Source of the DNA: Serratia sarumanii | GTDB lineage: Bacteria; Pseudomonadota; Gammaproteobacteria; Enterobacterales; Enterobacteriaceae | Direction: 5' to 3' | Length of the DNA stretch: 64,000 bases | NCBI RefSeq assembly: GCF_029962605.1 | Contig: NZ_CP124750.1 | Span: forward strand, 3,534,001-3,598,000 | In this document: positions 1 through 8,998 of the stretch, in pieces | Numbering within the stretch: the stretch's first letter is position 1 | Layout of the letters: every line of letters begins with the position of its first letter | Program-made: the position numbers and the translations under genes | The notes under the pieces: model-generated | The model's input: only the letters and a program-made list of their open reading frames with translations | What the model was told of the DNA's origin: nothing | Databases searched by the model: none

Positions 1-65
1 GTATCGATCGCCGCGGCGGCGCTCCAGCTCAGCAGCGCGGCGCACAGCAGGACAACCAGCCTCAT
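1..65 (-). CDS. ccmH: CcmH, cytochrome c maturation protein (N-terminus only)
   Basis: Only the first 21 codons lie in the window and the gene continues off the left edge. The peptide starts MRLVVLLCAALLSWSAAAAI, a typical Sec signal sequence or membrane anchor. Its ATG overlaps the TGA of the dsbE gene in the motif ATGA, so it is translationally coupled as the last visible gene of the ccm operon. In this family CcmH is a periplasmic thiol-disulfide protein that reduces apocytochrome c cysteines for haem ligation. The identity rests mainly on operon position, because the CXXC motif lies outside the window. Confidence 0.8.
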   Translation of the reverse strand, partial: MRLVVLLCAALLSWSAAAAID

Positions 66-613
66 GCCTCACCTCCGTACTTTTTATACAGCGGCAGCAC
101 TTCCTGCTGCCAGACGCGCTCATTCATGTCACCGGCGTGGCGATAGCGAATAATCCCCTGGCCGTCGATGAGAAAGGTCTCCGGCGCGCCGTAGACCCCG
201 AGATCCAACCCCAACATGCCATCGCCGTCGTACAGGCTGAGGGCATAGGGATTGCCGAGGGAATTCAGCCAGGTCACCGCCTTGGCGCGATCGTCTTTAT
301 AGTTCAGGCCGACCACCCGCACGCCGCGCGCCGCCAGCGTGTTGAGATACTGGTGTTCCGCGCGGCAGGTCGGGCACCAGGTGGCCCAGACGTTGAGCAA
401 TATCGGCTTGCCGTCGCGCAGCACCGCCTGATCGTAGGTTTTGCCGGGCTGATCCAGCGATTCCAGCCTGAAGGTCGGCACCGGTTTGCCGATCAGCGCC
501 GATTCCAGCATGGTCGGATCTTCGCCGCCGGCGTTGCGCGTCAGTTGCACCATCAGCGCCGCCACCAGCAGCAGGAAGAGGACCAACGGGATAAACAGCA
601 GCTTACGATTCAT
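62..613 (-). CDS. dsbE: Thiol:disulfide interchange protein DsbE/CcmG
   Basis: This 183-residue membrane-anchored periplasmic thioredoxin reduces apocytochrome c or CcmH during cytochrome c maturation. An N-terminal transmembrane helix (about residues 4-23) precedes a thioredoxin fold with active site WCPTC (Cys80 and Cys83) and a cis-proline region GVYGAPETF, which is diagnostic of the DsbE/CcmG family. I chose the internal ATG at 613 rather than the longer open frame because it starts [12 protein letters not shown] and overlaps the ccmF stop codon (ATGA). It is preceded by ccmF and followed by ccmH with the same 4-base overlap, so the operon is translationally coupled. Confidence 0.97.
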   Translation of the reverse strand: MNRKLLFIPLVLFLLLVAALMVQLTRNAGGEDPTMLESALIGKPVPTFRLESLDQPGKTYDQAVLRDGKPILLNVWATWCPTCRAEHQYLNTLAARGVRVVGLNYKDDRAKAVTWLNSLGNPYALSLYDGDGMLGLDLGVYGAPETFLIDGQGIIRYRHAGDMNERVWQQEVLPLYKKYGGEA

Positions 614-2580
614 GGTTGCGCCTCCAGCTTGCCTTCGCGCTTGAGTTTTTTGCTCATGCGGTAACGCGGGTCGAGGATGCACAGCAGGCCGCCGATCGCC
701 ATAAAGACGCCGCCGAACCAAATCCAGCGCACGAAGGGTTTGTAATACAGGCGTACCGCCCAGGAGCCGTCATCCAGCTCCTCGCCCAACGCCGCGTACA
801 GATCGCGGCTGAAACCGCCGTCGATCGCCGCTTCGGTCATCATGCTGCGCGCCACGCTGTAGTAGCGTTTCTCCGCGTGCAGCGTCGCCTCCGGCTTGCC
901 GTTGCGCGTGACGTCGATGATGCCGACGCCGCCGCTGTAGTTCGGGCCGCGAATGTCGTGCACGTCGCGGAACACGAAGTGATAGTTGTGAATATCCACG
1001 CTGTCGCCGGCCTTCATCCGCACGTCGCGCTCCACGCTGTAGTTCTGGCTGAAGGCGATGCCGATCACCGTCACCGCCACGCCGAGGTGGCCGAGCACCA
1101 TGCCCCAGTGGCTGCGGGACAGCTGCCGCAGGCCGCGCCAGAAACCGTGACGGTGGGTGGCGCGCTCATGCAGCTCCATCAGCGTCAGGATGATCACCCA
1201 CAGCGCCATGATCAAACCCACCACCGTCATGCCGGCGATACTGTCCTGCAGCAGCCACGGCAGCAGAATCGACAGCGCCAGCGTCGCCAACAGCGCCACG
1301 CCAAGGCGGCGCCACAGCTTGCTCGGCTCATCGCGGCGCCAGCGCACCAAAGGCCCGATGCCCAACAGCAGCGCCAACGGCGCCATCAGCCAGGTGAACA
1401 TGGTGTTGAAGAACGGCTCGCCGATCGAGATGCTGCCCAGCCCCAGCTGTTTGTGCACCAGCGGCAGCAGCGTGCCCAACAGCACCACCAGCATGGCGGC
1501 GATCAGCAGCACGTTGTTGCCCAGAAGGAAGGTCTCGCGCGAGAAGGTCTCGTGCTGCACCCGGCTGCGCACCTGGCCGCCCTTGACCGCGTACAGCAGC
1601 AGCGAACCGCCGATCACGATCACCAGATAGGCGAGGATAAACATGCCGCGCGCCGGATCGGAGGCGAAGGAGTGCACCGAGACCAGCACGCCGGAACGCA
1701 CCAGGAAGGTGCCCAGCAGGCACAGCGAGAAGGCGGTGATCGCCAGCAACACCGTCCAGGCTTTGAACGTGCCGCGTTTCTCGGTCACCGCCAGCGAGTG
1801 CATCAGCGCGGTGCCGGCCAACCACGGCATAAAGGAGGCATTCTCCACCGGATCCCAGAACCACCAGCCGCCCCAGCCCAGCTCATAGTAGGCCCAGGCC
1901 GATCCGAGCACGATGCCCAGCGTGAGGAACACCCAGGCCGCGGTGGTCCACGGGCGTGACCAGCGTGCCCAGGCGGTGTCGAGCCGGCCGGCCATCAGCG
2001 AGGCGATGGCGAACGCGAAGGCGACCGAGAAGCCGACATAGCCCATATACAGCAGCGGCGGGTGGAAGATCAGGCCGATATCCTGCAGCAGCGGGTTGAG
2101 ATCGCTGCCGTCGATCGGGAAATTCGGCAGCGTGCGGGTGAACGGATTGGAGGTCATGATGATGAACAGCAGGAAACCGGCGGTGATCATCCCCATCACC
2201 GACAGCACCCGCGCCACCGCATCCTGCGGCATCGCCCGGCTGCACAACGCCACCGCCAGCGACCAGCAGCTCAGCAGCAGCACCCACAGTAGCAGCGAAC
2301 CTTCATGCGCCCCCCAGGTGGCGGCGATGCGGTAATACACCGGCAGCCGGGTATTGGAGTTGGTGGCCACATAGGCGACGGTAAAATCGTTGACCACGAA
2401 GGCGTGCACCAGGCACAGAAACGCCAGCGCTATCGCGGCGAACATGCCGTAGGTCAGCGGCCGGGCCACCTCCATCATGCGGCTGTCCTGCCGCGCCGCG
2501 CCCCACTGCGGGTAAATGCTCAGCAGCAGCGCGATCGCCAGCGCCAGGCACAGCAGAAAACTGCCCAGTTCCGGCATCAT
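610..2580 (-). CDS. ccmF: CcmF, haem lyase subunit of cytochrome c maturation
   Basis: This 656-residue polytopic inner-membrane protein is, with CcmH, the core of the holocytochrome c synthetase that attaches haem from CcmE to apocytochrome c. It has many hydrophobic helices and the family's tryptophan-rich haem-handling motif [15 protein letters not shown] about one third in. Length is normal for enterobacterial CcmF (about 650). Two in-frame ATGs stand at the start (2578-2580 and 2575-2577); either is possible. The start overlaps the ccmE stop, and the stop overlaps the dsbE start. Confidence 0.98.
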   Translation of the reverse strand: MMPELGSFLLCLALAIALLLSIYPQWGAARQDSRMMEVARPLTYGMFAAIALAFLCLVHAFVVNDFTVAYVATNSNTRLPVYYRIAATWGAHEGSLLLWVLLLSCWSLAVALCSRAMPQDAVARVLSVMGMITAGFLLFIIMTSNPFTRTLPNFPIDGSDLNPLLQDIGLIFHPPLLYMGYVGFSVAFAFAIASLMAGRLDTAWARWSRPWTTAAWVFLTLGIVLGSAWAYYELGWGGWWFWDPVENASFMPWLAGTALMHSLAVTEKRGTFKAWTVLLAITAFSLCLLGTFLVRSGVLVSVHSFASDPARGMFILAYLVIVIGGSLLLYAVKGGQVRSRVQHETFSRETFLLGNNVLLIAAMLVVLLGTLLPLVHKQLGLGSISIGEPFFNTMFTWLMAPLALLLGIGPLVRWRRDEPSKLWRRLGVALLATLALSILLPWLLQDSIAGMTVVGLIMALWVIILTLMELHERATHRHGFWRGLRQLSRSHWGMVLGHLGVAVTVIGIAFSQNYSVERDVRMKAGDSVDIHNYHFVFRDVHDIRGPNYSGGVGIIDVTRNGKPEATLHAEKRYYSVARSMMTEAAIDGGFSRDLYAALGEELDDGSWAVRLYYKPFVRWIWFGGVFMAIGGLLCILDPRYRMSKKLKREGKLEAQP

Positions 2581-3071
2581 GACTTGGCGCCCTCCGCCTG
2601 CGGCGCGTTATACGCTTCCGCCGGGCCTTTGTGGTTCTCTTTCATCGCGTCGGCCACTTCCGGCGGGGTGTATTTCTCGTCGTGTTTGGCCAGCACTTCG
2701 CGCGCGTTGACCACGTTGCCCTCACCCAGCACGCCCTGCGCCACCACGCCCTGCCCTTCGCGGAACAGGTCCGGCAGAATGCCGGTGTAGGTCACGCCGA
2801 TCGCGCCGCGCGCGTCGTAAATCTTGAAGCTGACCTGCAGCGTATTGGGATCGCGTTTCACCGAGCCCGGCATCACCATGCCGCCGATGCGCAGCCGCTG
2901 GCCGACCTCGGGCTTCTCATGATTCTCGCCCTTGCCCTGCAAAATTTCACCCGGGGTATAGAACAGATCGATGTTGGAGCGCAGCGCGTACAGCATCAGG
3001 GTCGAGGTCAGCGCGATGCCGATCAGCACAACGATCGCCAGATAAAGGCGGCTTTTACGACGTGGATTCAC
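2577..3071 (-). CDS. ccmE: CcmE, periplasmic haem chaperone
   Basis: CcmE is 164 residues with one N-terminal membrane anchor (about residues 8-29) and an OB-fold periplasmic domain. It binds haem covalently through His130, visible here in [13 protein letters not shown], then passes it to CcmF. The motif [12 protein letters not shown] and the central GGMVMPGSV are typical of the family. The start codon is GTG (3069-3071), overlapping the ccmD stop; no better ATG exists nearby. The C-terminal tail is the usual variable, charged one. Confidence 0.98.
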   Translation of the reverse strand: MNPRRKSRLYLAIVVLIGIALTSTLMLYALRSNIDLFYTPGEILQGKGENHEKPEVGQRLRIGGMVMPGSVKRDPNTLQVSFKIYDARGAIGVTYTGILPDLFREGQGVVAQGVLGEGNVVNAREVLAKHDEKYTPPEVADAMKENHKGPAEAYNAPQAEGAKS

Positions 3072-3304
3072 AATGATTTCTCCCGCGGTGCGGCGGATTT
3101 TTGTTTTGATTGTTGCGCATGGCGAATGCGCCGCTCGCGCGCCTGACGGCGGCCGATCTCGGCGAGCAGCTGGCGCCGTTGCCAGACGGTGTGCGCCACC
3201 AGCCCCAACAGCGAAATCAGCGTGGCGGCGACCGCCAGCCAGACATAGAAGGCGTAACCGCCCATGGCGAAAAACGCCGACCAGGAATCGAATGCGGCAT
3301 TCAT
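3068..3304 (-). CDS. ccmD: CcmD, haem exporter accessory protein
   Basis: This small single-span membrane protein of 78 residues releases holo-CcmE from the CcmABC complex. It has one hydrophobic helix (about residues 15-41, in the stretch starting [13 protein letters not shown]) followed by a basic cytoplasmic tail rich in Arg, Gln and Lys, as expected. It lies between ccmC and ccmE with 4-base overlaps at both ends. Sequence conservation in this family is low, so size, topology and position carry most of the weight. Confidence 0.95.
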   Translation of the reverse strand: MNAAFDSWSAFFAMGGYAFYVWLAVAATLISLLGLVAHTVWQRRQLLAEIGRRQARERRIRHAQQSKQKSAAPREKSL

Positions 3305-4038
3305 GACTGACGCTCCTTATTCACCAGCCCGGCGACCCACGGGCGCTGGCGTTCCTGGAACAGGATCAGATTGCGCAGGCGCATCAGCGTCAGCGTGACG
3401 AACAGCAGCAGGTAGCCGAGGATCGCCCAGCGCAGCGGGGTGCGCATGCTGGGCGCGATGGACTGCTGCATGTTGGTCGAGCCCTGATGCAGCGTATTCC
3501 ACCATTCGACCGAGAAATGGATGATCGGGATATTCACCACACCCACCAGCACCAGAATCCCGGCGGCGCGGCCCGCCAGGCGGCGGTCTTCGAAGGCGTT
3601 GTACAGCGCGATGACGCCCATATAGAGGAACAGCAGCACCAGCTCGGAGGTCAGACGCGCATCCCACACCCACCAGGTGCCCCACATCGGCTTGCCCCAG
3701 GCGGAGCCGGTCACCAGCGCGATAAAGGTGAACACCGCGCCGATCGGCGCCATCGCCGCCACCACGGTATCGGACATTTTCATCTGCCACACCAGGCCGA
3801 TAAACGCCGCCACCGCCATCGAGGCGTAGATGCCCATCGACCACATGGCCGCCGGCACGTGAATATAAATGATGCGGAAGCTGTCGCCCTGCTGATAATC
3901 CTTCGGCGCGAAACCAAAGCCCCATGCCCAGCCAAGCAGCAGGCAGGCCGCCGCCGCCAGCCCCAGCCAGGGGATAAAGCGGCCGCAGACGTGATACAGC
4001 CGTTCAGGCCGCGCCAGTTGATGTAACCATTTCCACAT
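3301..4038 (-). CDS. ccmC: CcmC, haem-handling membrane protein
   Basis: This 245-residue protein has about six transmembrane helices. With CcmA and CcmB it loads haem onto CcmE in the periplasm. The tryptophan-rich signature [12 protein letters not shown] lies between two predicted periplasmic histidine-bearing loops ([10 protein letters not shown] and [14 protein letters not shown]). It starts at ATG 4036-4038 and its stop overlaps the ccmD start. Unlike the other junctions of the operon, the gap to the upstream ccmB is 119 bp. Confidence 0.98.
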   Translation of the reverse strand: MWKWLHQLARPERLYHVCGRFIPWLGLAAAACLLLGWAWGFGFAPKDYQQGDSFRIIYIHVPAAMWSMGIYASMAVAAFIGLVWQMKMSDTVVAAMAPIGAVFTFIALVTGSAWGKPMWGTWWVWDARLTSELVLLFLYMGVIALYNAFEDRRLAGRAAGILVLVGVVNIPIIHFSVEWWNTLHQGSTNMQQSIAPSMRTPLRWAILGYLLLFVTLTLMRLRNLILFQERQRPWVAGLVNKERQS

Positions 4039-4157
4039 TGTCGTCAGTGCTCACGGTAATTTTTATGCGTCGGCCGCCCCGAGGGTTCGAAACGGCGAAA
4101 ATCTTCTGCGGGGTACGCTCTTGTCGGCCTTGCCCGTCTGTTCATTCAATACGTTAG
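4039..4157 (-). other. 119-bp gap between ccmB and ccmC
   Basis: All other visible ccm junctions overlap by about 4 bases, but this one is 119 bp. I see no open frame of note and no clear terminator. It could hold an internal promoter or be a simple spacer. Confidence 0.5.
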
Positions 4158-4820
4158 CTAGTGCACGCTCACTCGCAGCGCCGCCGCGGTGGCAAATGGC
4201 GCCAATGTCACGCTGCCCGCCAGCATCGCGCCGAGTATCGCCAGGTAACCGTCGATCGGCATGCCCATCGAAGCGGCGTCGATCGCCCCGGTGGCGAAGA
4301 TCAGCACCGGAATATACAGCGGCAGCACCAGCAGGCTGAGCAGCACGCCCCCTTTGCGCAGGCCGACGGTCAACCCCACGCCGATAGCGCCGATCAGGCT
4401 CAGCGTCGGCGTGCCGAGCAGCAGCGTCCCCGCCACCGCCAGCCAGGTCTGCATATCGAGCGACAGCAGCAGCGCCACCAGCGGCGACAGGATCAGCAGC
4501 GGCAGACCCGTCACGACCCAGTGAGCACACACTTTGCCCAGCACCGTCATCGGCAGCGGCGTCGGCAGCAGCAACAGCTGCTCCAGCGAGCCGTCGAGGA
4601 AATCATCGCGAAACAGCCGCTCCAGCGACAGCAGCGAAGCCAGCAGCGCCGCCACCCACACGATGCCCGGCGCGATGCGCGCCAGCAGCTGCGGCTCCGG
4701 GCCAATCCCCAACGGGAATAGCGTGATCACTATCAGGAAAAACCACAGCGGGTTGACGATCTCCGAGCCTTTACGGCAGGCGATCTTCAGTTCGCGGCGC
4801 ACCAGAGTCAAAAACATCAC
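4158..4820 (-). CDS. ccmB: CcmB, haem exporter ABC permease
   Basis: CcmB is the six-helix permease partner of the CcmA ATPase in the CcmABCD complex that releases haem-loaded CcmE. The 220-residue protein carries the strongly conserved N-terminal stretch [20 protein letters not shown] and the segment [16 protein letters not shown]. The frame opens with GTG (4818-4820) directly followed by ATG (4815-4817); the ATG is the likelier initiator, and both overlap the ccmA stop. The C-terminus [13 protein letters not shown] matches the family pattern. Confidence 0.98.
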   Translation of the reverse strand: MMFLTLVRRELKIACRKGSEIVNPLWFFLIVITLFPLGIGPEPQLLARIAPGIVWVAALLASLLSLERLFRDDFLDGSLEQLLLLPTPLPMTVLGKVCAHWVVTGLPLLILSPLVALLLSLDMQTWLAVAGTLLLGTPTLSLIGAIGVGLTVGLRKGGVLLSLLVLPLYIPVLIFATGAIDAASMGMPIDGYLAILGAMLAGSVTLAPFATAAALRVSVH

Positions 4821-5461
4821 AAACTCCCCGCGTCGTGTTCCGCCAAACGAACTTTGCCCACCGTTTGGCCGACGCCGGCCAAATCCTGATGGGTGGTCAA
4901 CAATACCATGCCGCCCCGCTGCGCATGTTGTTCAAAAAGGCTAATCAACTCGGCCACGCCCTGTTTGTCGATCGCCGTCAGCGGTTCATCGAGGATCCAC
5001 AGCGGCGCCGCGCTGAGCCACAGCCGCGCCAGCGCCACGCGCCGCTGCTGCCCGGCGGAAAGCTGCGCCACCGGCAGATCTTCGTAACCCACCAGCCCCA
5101 CCTGCTCCAGCGCGCGCCAGATGGCCTGATGCTCGGCCGCGCCGCGCACCGCCTGATAAAACTGCAGATTTTCGAAGGGCGTCAATACGGCTTTGATGCC
5201 GGGCTGATGGCCGATAAACAGCAAATCTTGCTGGTAACCCGCACGATCGCGCAGCGTGTTGCGCCCGCGCCAGCACACCTCGCCGCCGTCCGGCCGCGCC
5301 AGGCCGGCGAGAATGCGCAGTAAACTGGTCTTGCCCGCGCCGTTCGGCCCTTCAACCTGAATGATATCGCCCGGCTGAATTGAAAAGCTTAGCTCGCTAA
5401 ACAGGATGCGCTCATCGCGCACGCAACTCAGACTTTTGGCTTCCAGCATCGGGGAACTCAT
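4817..5461 (-). CDS. ccmA: CcmA, haem exporter ABC ATPase
   Basis: CcmA is the 214-residue nucleotide-binding subunit of the CcmAB transporter that powers release of holo-CcmE. It shows Walker [10 protein letters not shown] (about residues 39-47), the ABC signature [14 protein letters not shown] and Walker B LWILDEP, followed by the switch histidine in LTTHQD. It is the first gene of the ccm operon. The start at 5459-5461 has only a weak ribosome-binding site, and a second ATG 12 bases downstream is a possible alternative. The promoter should lie in the 217-bp divergent region shared with yfdC. Confidence 0.97.
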   Translation of the reverse strand: MSSPMLEAKSLSCVRDERILFSELSFSIQPGDIIQVEGPNGAGKTSLLRILAGLARPDGGEVCWRGRNTLRDRAGYQQDLLFIGHQPGIKAVLTPFENLQFYQAVRGAAEHQAIWRALEQVGLVGYEDLPVAQLSAGQQRRVALARLWLSAAPLWILDEPLTAIDKQGVAELISLFEQHAQRGGMVLLTTHQDLAGVGQTVGKVRLAEHDAGSL

Positions 5462-5678
5462 ATTTTTCTTTGGGATAGCGAATCATAGCATAAGCCTTTC
5501 CCCGCACGCAGCCCGCGGCGGGCGCGCCGACGAGCCAATATGGCGAGCAGAATCAAGAATGCGTGGAAAAAATCGGCGGATTTTAACTCTTGTTACCTTT
5601 TTCTGTATTTCGCCGCATTTAGGTCGGGCAACTACGCTTAATAACGTGAACTCACCCTTATGAAGCAGGAGCGACAGC

Positions 5679-6605
5679 ATGAACGAACAGCGACGCCAGG
5701 AGCACGAGCCGGATGAGACGATGCAGGTAGAGAGCGAAGAACAGGAACAGGGCAAGCGCGAAATCGAAGTCAGGGAAGAAAATCTGCCGTCGCGCGCGGC
5801 GGCGGTGCATGAACAGATCCGGATGGAAGGCGAAAAAGAGCTGGAGCGCGACTGGCTGGCATTGCTGTGGTCGGCGATCGCCGCCGGGCTGTCGATGGGT
5901 GCCTCGCTGGCGGCAAAAGGCATTTTCCACGCCCGCCTGCCGGACGATCCCAGCCGCTTTTTCATCGAGAACCTCGGCTACACCTTCGGTTTCATCATTG
6001 TCATCATGGCGCGCCAGCAGCTGTTTACCGAAAATACCGTCACGGCAGTATTGCCAATCATGCATAAACCCACGCCGCGCAACCTGCTGATCCTGCTGCG
6101 CCTGTGGGGCGTGGTGCTGCTCGGCAACCTGATAGGCACCGGGCTGGCGGCGCTGGCGTTTACCCATATGCCGCTGTTCGACGCCGAGACGCGCGGCGCC
6201 TTCATCAGCCTGGGCGAAGAGGTGATGCGCCATACGCCGGGAGAAATGTTCGCCAACGGCATCCTGGCCGGCTGGATCATCGCCACCATGGTGTGGATGT
6301 TCCCGGCCGCCGGCGCGGCGAAAATCTGGGTGATCGTACTGATGACCTACCTGGTGGCGATTTGCGATCTGACCCATATCGTGGTCGGTTCGGTCGAGAT
6401 CCTCTATCTGGCGTTCAACGGCGCGATTGAATGGCAAGAATTCATTTACCCGTTCGCCCTGCCGACGCTGGCGGGCAACATCATCGGCGGCACCTTTATC
6501 TTTGCGCTGATAAGCCACGCGCAGATCCGCAACGATTTGAGCGCCAAAAACCGGGCGGCGCGCCTGCAAGAGGAAAAACGGCGCCACGGCGGGGAAAAAC
6601 CGTGA
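5679..6605 (+). CDS. yfdC: YfdC, FocA/NirC-family inner-membrane channel protein
   Basis: This 308-residue protein belongs to the formate/nitrite transporter superfamily. It has a long acidic, charged cytoplasmic N-terminus (about 55 residues, rich in Glu, Gln and Arg) followed by six predicted membrane helices. Characteristic stretches match E. coli YfdC from memory, for example ENLGYTFGFIIVIMARQQLF and the conserved segment THIVVGSVEILYL. The C-terminus is basic. As in E. coli it is followed by the tRNA-Arg gene argW. The transported substrate of YfdC is not established. Confidence 0.95.
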   Translation: MNEQRRQEHEPDETMQVESEEQEQGKREIEVREENLPSRAAAVHEQIRMEGEKELERDWLALLWSAIAAGLSMGASLAAKGIFHARLPDDPSRFFIENLGYTFGFIIVIMARQQLFTENTVTAVLPIMHKPTPRNLLILLRLWGVVLLGNLIGTGLAALAFTHMPLFDAETRGAFISLGEEVMRHTPGEMFANGILAGWIIATMVWMFPAAGAAKIWVIVLMTYLVAICDLTHIVVGSVEILYLAFNGAIEWQEFIYPFALPTLAGNIIGGTFIFALISHAQIRNDLSAKNRAARLQEEKRRHGGEKP

Positions 6606-6697
6606 TCGCCGTCGGTTAGCCGAGGAAATTTCGGCATGAACTGGCGAGGTATTGAGCAAACGCGCCGCTAAGCGCTTATTCTGCGGGTAAAAAAAGG

Positions 6698-6703
6698 TAT
6701 AAT
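6698..6703 (+). promoter_or_regulatory. -10 element of argW
   Basis: A perfect TATAAT follows an A-rich stretch, with a GC-rich stretch (CCCCGG) just downstream of the expected start. It lies 31 bases before the mature tRNA end. No clear consensus -35 is seen. Confidence 0.6.
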
Positions 6704-6734
6704 GCCCCGGCAGCTTCGGTTGCCGGCCCGCAGC

Positions 6735-6809
6735 GTCCCCGTAGTTAAACGGATATAACAAGCCCCTCCTAAGGGCTAGTTACTGGTTCGATTCCAGTCG
6801 GGGACGCCA
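6735..6809 (+). tRNA. argW: tRNA-Arg (anticodon CCT)
   Basis: This is a full cloverleaf of 75 nt with encoded CCA. The acceptor stem GTCCCCG pairs with CGGGGAC, and the T arm contains GGTTCGATTCC. The anticodon stem AGCCC/GGGCT encloses loop CTCCTAA, giving anticodon CCT. Position downstream of yfdC matches argW of E. coli, where its 3' end is the attachment site of a KpLE1-type prophage. No integrase gene follows here. Confidence 0.98.
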
Positions 6810-6902
6810 TTCTTTCTTATCCAGCCATTCCCCATCATCTGCACCCGCAATTCCCCTTTTCCCCCGTTCAGAGCCGGTTTCCCCCGAGCGTTATGATTGG
6901 CA

Positions 6903-8177
6903 TTAATTAAAAAACTTAATATCCGTCGGAGTAGAAACCGTCGTCGCCTGCCCTCTGGCCTGCAACTCGCCCTTCTCATCATCGAAATCGAACAACATAA
7001 CGGTATTGGTAAACACATTCGTCACATAGAGATGGTTACCGCCGGCATCGAAAGCGAGCGCACGCGGCTCAATACCGCCGGCCTCATAGCGCGTTGGCAC
7101 ATCTGGCAGCCCATCCTCGCCAATTTTTAATACCAGCAGGTGGTTATCGGCACCGCGATTGGTGGCAATAAGATATCTGCCGCTCGGGCTGAGGATTATT
7201 GCCCCACCGCTTTTCGCCTCCGCTGAATCCTGCCCGCCGTTCAGTTTCACCTTCCCTTGCCGCGTCAATCGATGGTCGCTGACGGCAAACACCTCGATTT
7301 CACTCGCCATTTCAGTGATGACGTAGGCGTATTCCCCTTCTGGCGAGAACGCCATGTGCCGTGGGCCGGCGCCGGGTGCGAAGGCGACATCGCGCGAAGC
7401 ATCCGCTTGCAACGGCTGCGCGTTGCCCGAGCGATAGCGGTAGGCGCGCAGCTTGTCCCCGCCGAGATCCGCCGCGTACAGGTATTGGCCATCGAGGCTG
7501 AAGGTGGTGGAGTGCGCATGGCCCCCTTCCTGGCGCCCCTGCACGGCGCCGGAGCCGGGCGTGAACGGAAAATGCTGCACCCGTTCCCCCAGTTTGCCGT
7601 CGCCGCCAATCGGTAATACCGTCACCCCCGCGCCGCCTTTGGCGACGGAGTAGTTGGCGACAAACAGAAACTTGCCATCCGGGCTGAGGGTGGCATGCGT
7701 CGGCTGCCGGCCCGCGCTGCTCACCGTATTCTGCACCCGCACGGCGCCGTCTTTGTCTATCGCCAAGGCAGTGACCGTTCCCGCGTTCTCCTCATTGGTG
7801 ACATAGGCGAAACGGCCATCGCGGGATGTTACGATCCATGACGGGCTTTTCATTTTAATCACGTCGAGCAGCGTTAATGTGCCGTCGCCATTAACCGCCA
7901 GACGATAGAGGCCTTCACTGGGGTGCGCCGGTTTCTGCACCGCAGGCGCATCCGGAATATGGGTCCAGGTGCCGACTAACGCTATTTGCTGATGCTCCCG
8001 ATTATTTGCCATCGCATTTCCTGAAAACATGAAAAGAGTTAATGCCAACGCGAATTGAATGGCCTGTCTGGCTAAACCGGCCACGCTCGCTCCGCCAGAC
8101 ACAGACAATGTCAAAGGTAGCATACGGCGCGCATAATGACGCTTATTCATCGAATCGGGGGGTTTCTCTATACTCAT
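6903..8177 (-). CDS. Secreted seven-bladed beta-propeller lactonase-family protein
   Basis: The 424-residue protein has repeated propeller blades with recurring motifs such as THATLSPDGKFLFVANY, GPRHMAFSPEGEYAYV and PRALAFDAGGNHLYVTN, as in the 6-phosphogluconolactonase (Pgl/YbhE) family. I chose the ATG at 8175-8177 because AAGGAAA lies just upstream; an upstream in-frame ATG lacks this. The N-terminus carries basic residues including an Arg pair (ARRMLP), then a hydrophobic segment ending SGNAMA, which suggests export by Sec or possibly Tat. An exported protein is unlikely to serve the cytosolic pentose phosphate step, so its substrate is unknown. It follows the AraC-family gene by 20 bp and is probably co-transcribed with it. 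Confidence 0.8.
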   Translation of the reverse strand: MSIEKPPDSMNKRHYARRMLPLTLSVSGGASVAGLARQAIQFALALTLFMFSGNAMANNREHQQIALVGTWTHIPDAPAVQKPAHPSEGLYRLAVNGDGTLTLLDVIKMKSPSWIVTSRDGRFAYVTNEENAGTVTALAIDKDGAVRVQNTVSSAGRQPTHATLSPDGKFLFVANYSVAKGGAGVTVLPIGGDGKLGERVQHFPFTPGSGAVQGRQEGGHAHSTTFSLDGQYLYAADLGGDKLRAYRYRSGNAQPLQADASRDVAFAPGAGPRHMAFSPEGEYAYVITEMASEIEVFAVSDHRLTRQGKVKLNGGQDSAEAKSGGAIILSPSGRYLIATNRGADNHLLVLKIGEDGLPDVPTRYEAGGIEPRALAFDAGGNHLYVTNVFTNTVMLFDFDDEKGELQARGQATTVSTPTDIKFFN

Positions 8178-8197
8178 GATGTTTCCTTTTCTCAACG

Positions 8198-8998
8198 CTA
8201 CGCTACAGGAATAAGTATATCGACATTGACGACGCGACTGTGTAAATGCTCATGTCTATATAGTTCGATAAAAAAACTTTCTCTCACCTTGACATTGATA
8301 GCCGGCAGATAGGCGTCATAGATATCTGCAAAAAAATCAATGTACTCAGACAACTCACCCATAAAGGGGATGACAATATATTTCCCTCTGGGTATGTAGA
8401 AATTGAAGATAGAATGAAAAACCTCTTGCTCCTTACCGTTTGAATGCCATTTTCCCGCTCTGTTGTTTTCCGCACGATAAGCCTTCCCATGCTTGCTTAA
8501 CCATTTCTCATTAGTCTGCGTAATGTCACCGGCATCTCTGTATTTCCTTATGGAGTGGAAGATCAATGCCTTGTACTGCTTTAACAGCTCGATATCATCC
8601 GGCATGACCGTGTGATAAAAATAGGGTTTCTTGTCAATGCCATACGGTGGGATCTGGGTGGAAAAATCCCATCCCCGGCTGTTCCTAAAGCTGTTGGGCG
8701 TTTCGCCAAAGAAACGTTTAAACGCCCGCGTGTAACATTGCTGAGAGGCAAAGCCCGATGCCAAGGCGACATCCAATATGTTCCCTTGATGTTGTTTAAG
8801 CAAGATTGCGGATCGGCTCAGCTTTCTGTGCCTGATATAAGTCCCTAGCGTAATGCCAAAATAATGTTTAAACAGCCGCTGTAAATGCCATTTAGAGTAA
8901 CCCGAGATAATAGATACTTTCTCAACAGAAAGTCCCTCTATAATATTCTTCTCCATATACTCTAACACCTGTAAAAGAATATCTTTTCGATAGTCCAT
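8198..8998 (-). CDS. AraC-family regulator with Rob/GyrI-like effector domain
   Basis: The 266-residue protein has an N-terminal AraC double helix-turn-helix (about residues 8-107), including SIISGYSKWHLQRLFKHYFG and VALASGFASQQCYTRAFKR-type motifs, as in SoxS, MarA and Rob. The remaining 150 residues resemble the GyrI-like small-molecule domain found at the Rob C-terminus, for example IPRGKYIVIPFMGELSEYI. Codon use is visibly AT-richer than most of the window. It lies immediately upstream of the lactonase-family gene on the same strand, so it may regulate its own operon in response to a small ligand. Confidence 0.85.
   Translation of the reverse strand: MDYRKDILLQVLEYMEKNIIEGLSVEKVSIISGYSKWHLQRLFKHYFGITLGTYIRHRKLSRSAILLKQHQGNILDVALASGFASQQCYTRAFKRFFGETPNSFRNSRGWDFSTQIPPYGIDKKPYFYHTVMPDDIELLKQYKALIFHSIRKYRDAGDITQTNEKWLSKHGKAYRAENNRAGKWHSNGKEQEVFHSIFNFYIPRGKYIVIPFMGELSEYIDFFADIYDAYLPAINVKVRESFFIELYRHEHLHSRVVNVDILIPVA

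Noticed and set aside
616..1959. Long plus-strand frame opposite ccmF (and similar long His/Gln/Arg-rich frames elsewhere, such as 31006-33057 minus)
   Set aside because: These are antisense frames opened by GC-rich codon bias over clearly conserved genes on the other strand; their composition is not protein-like.
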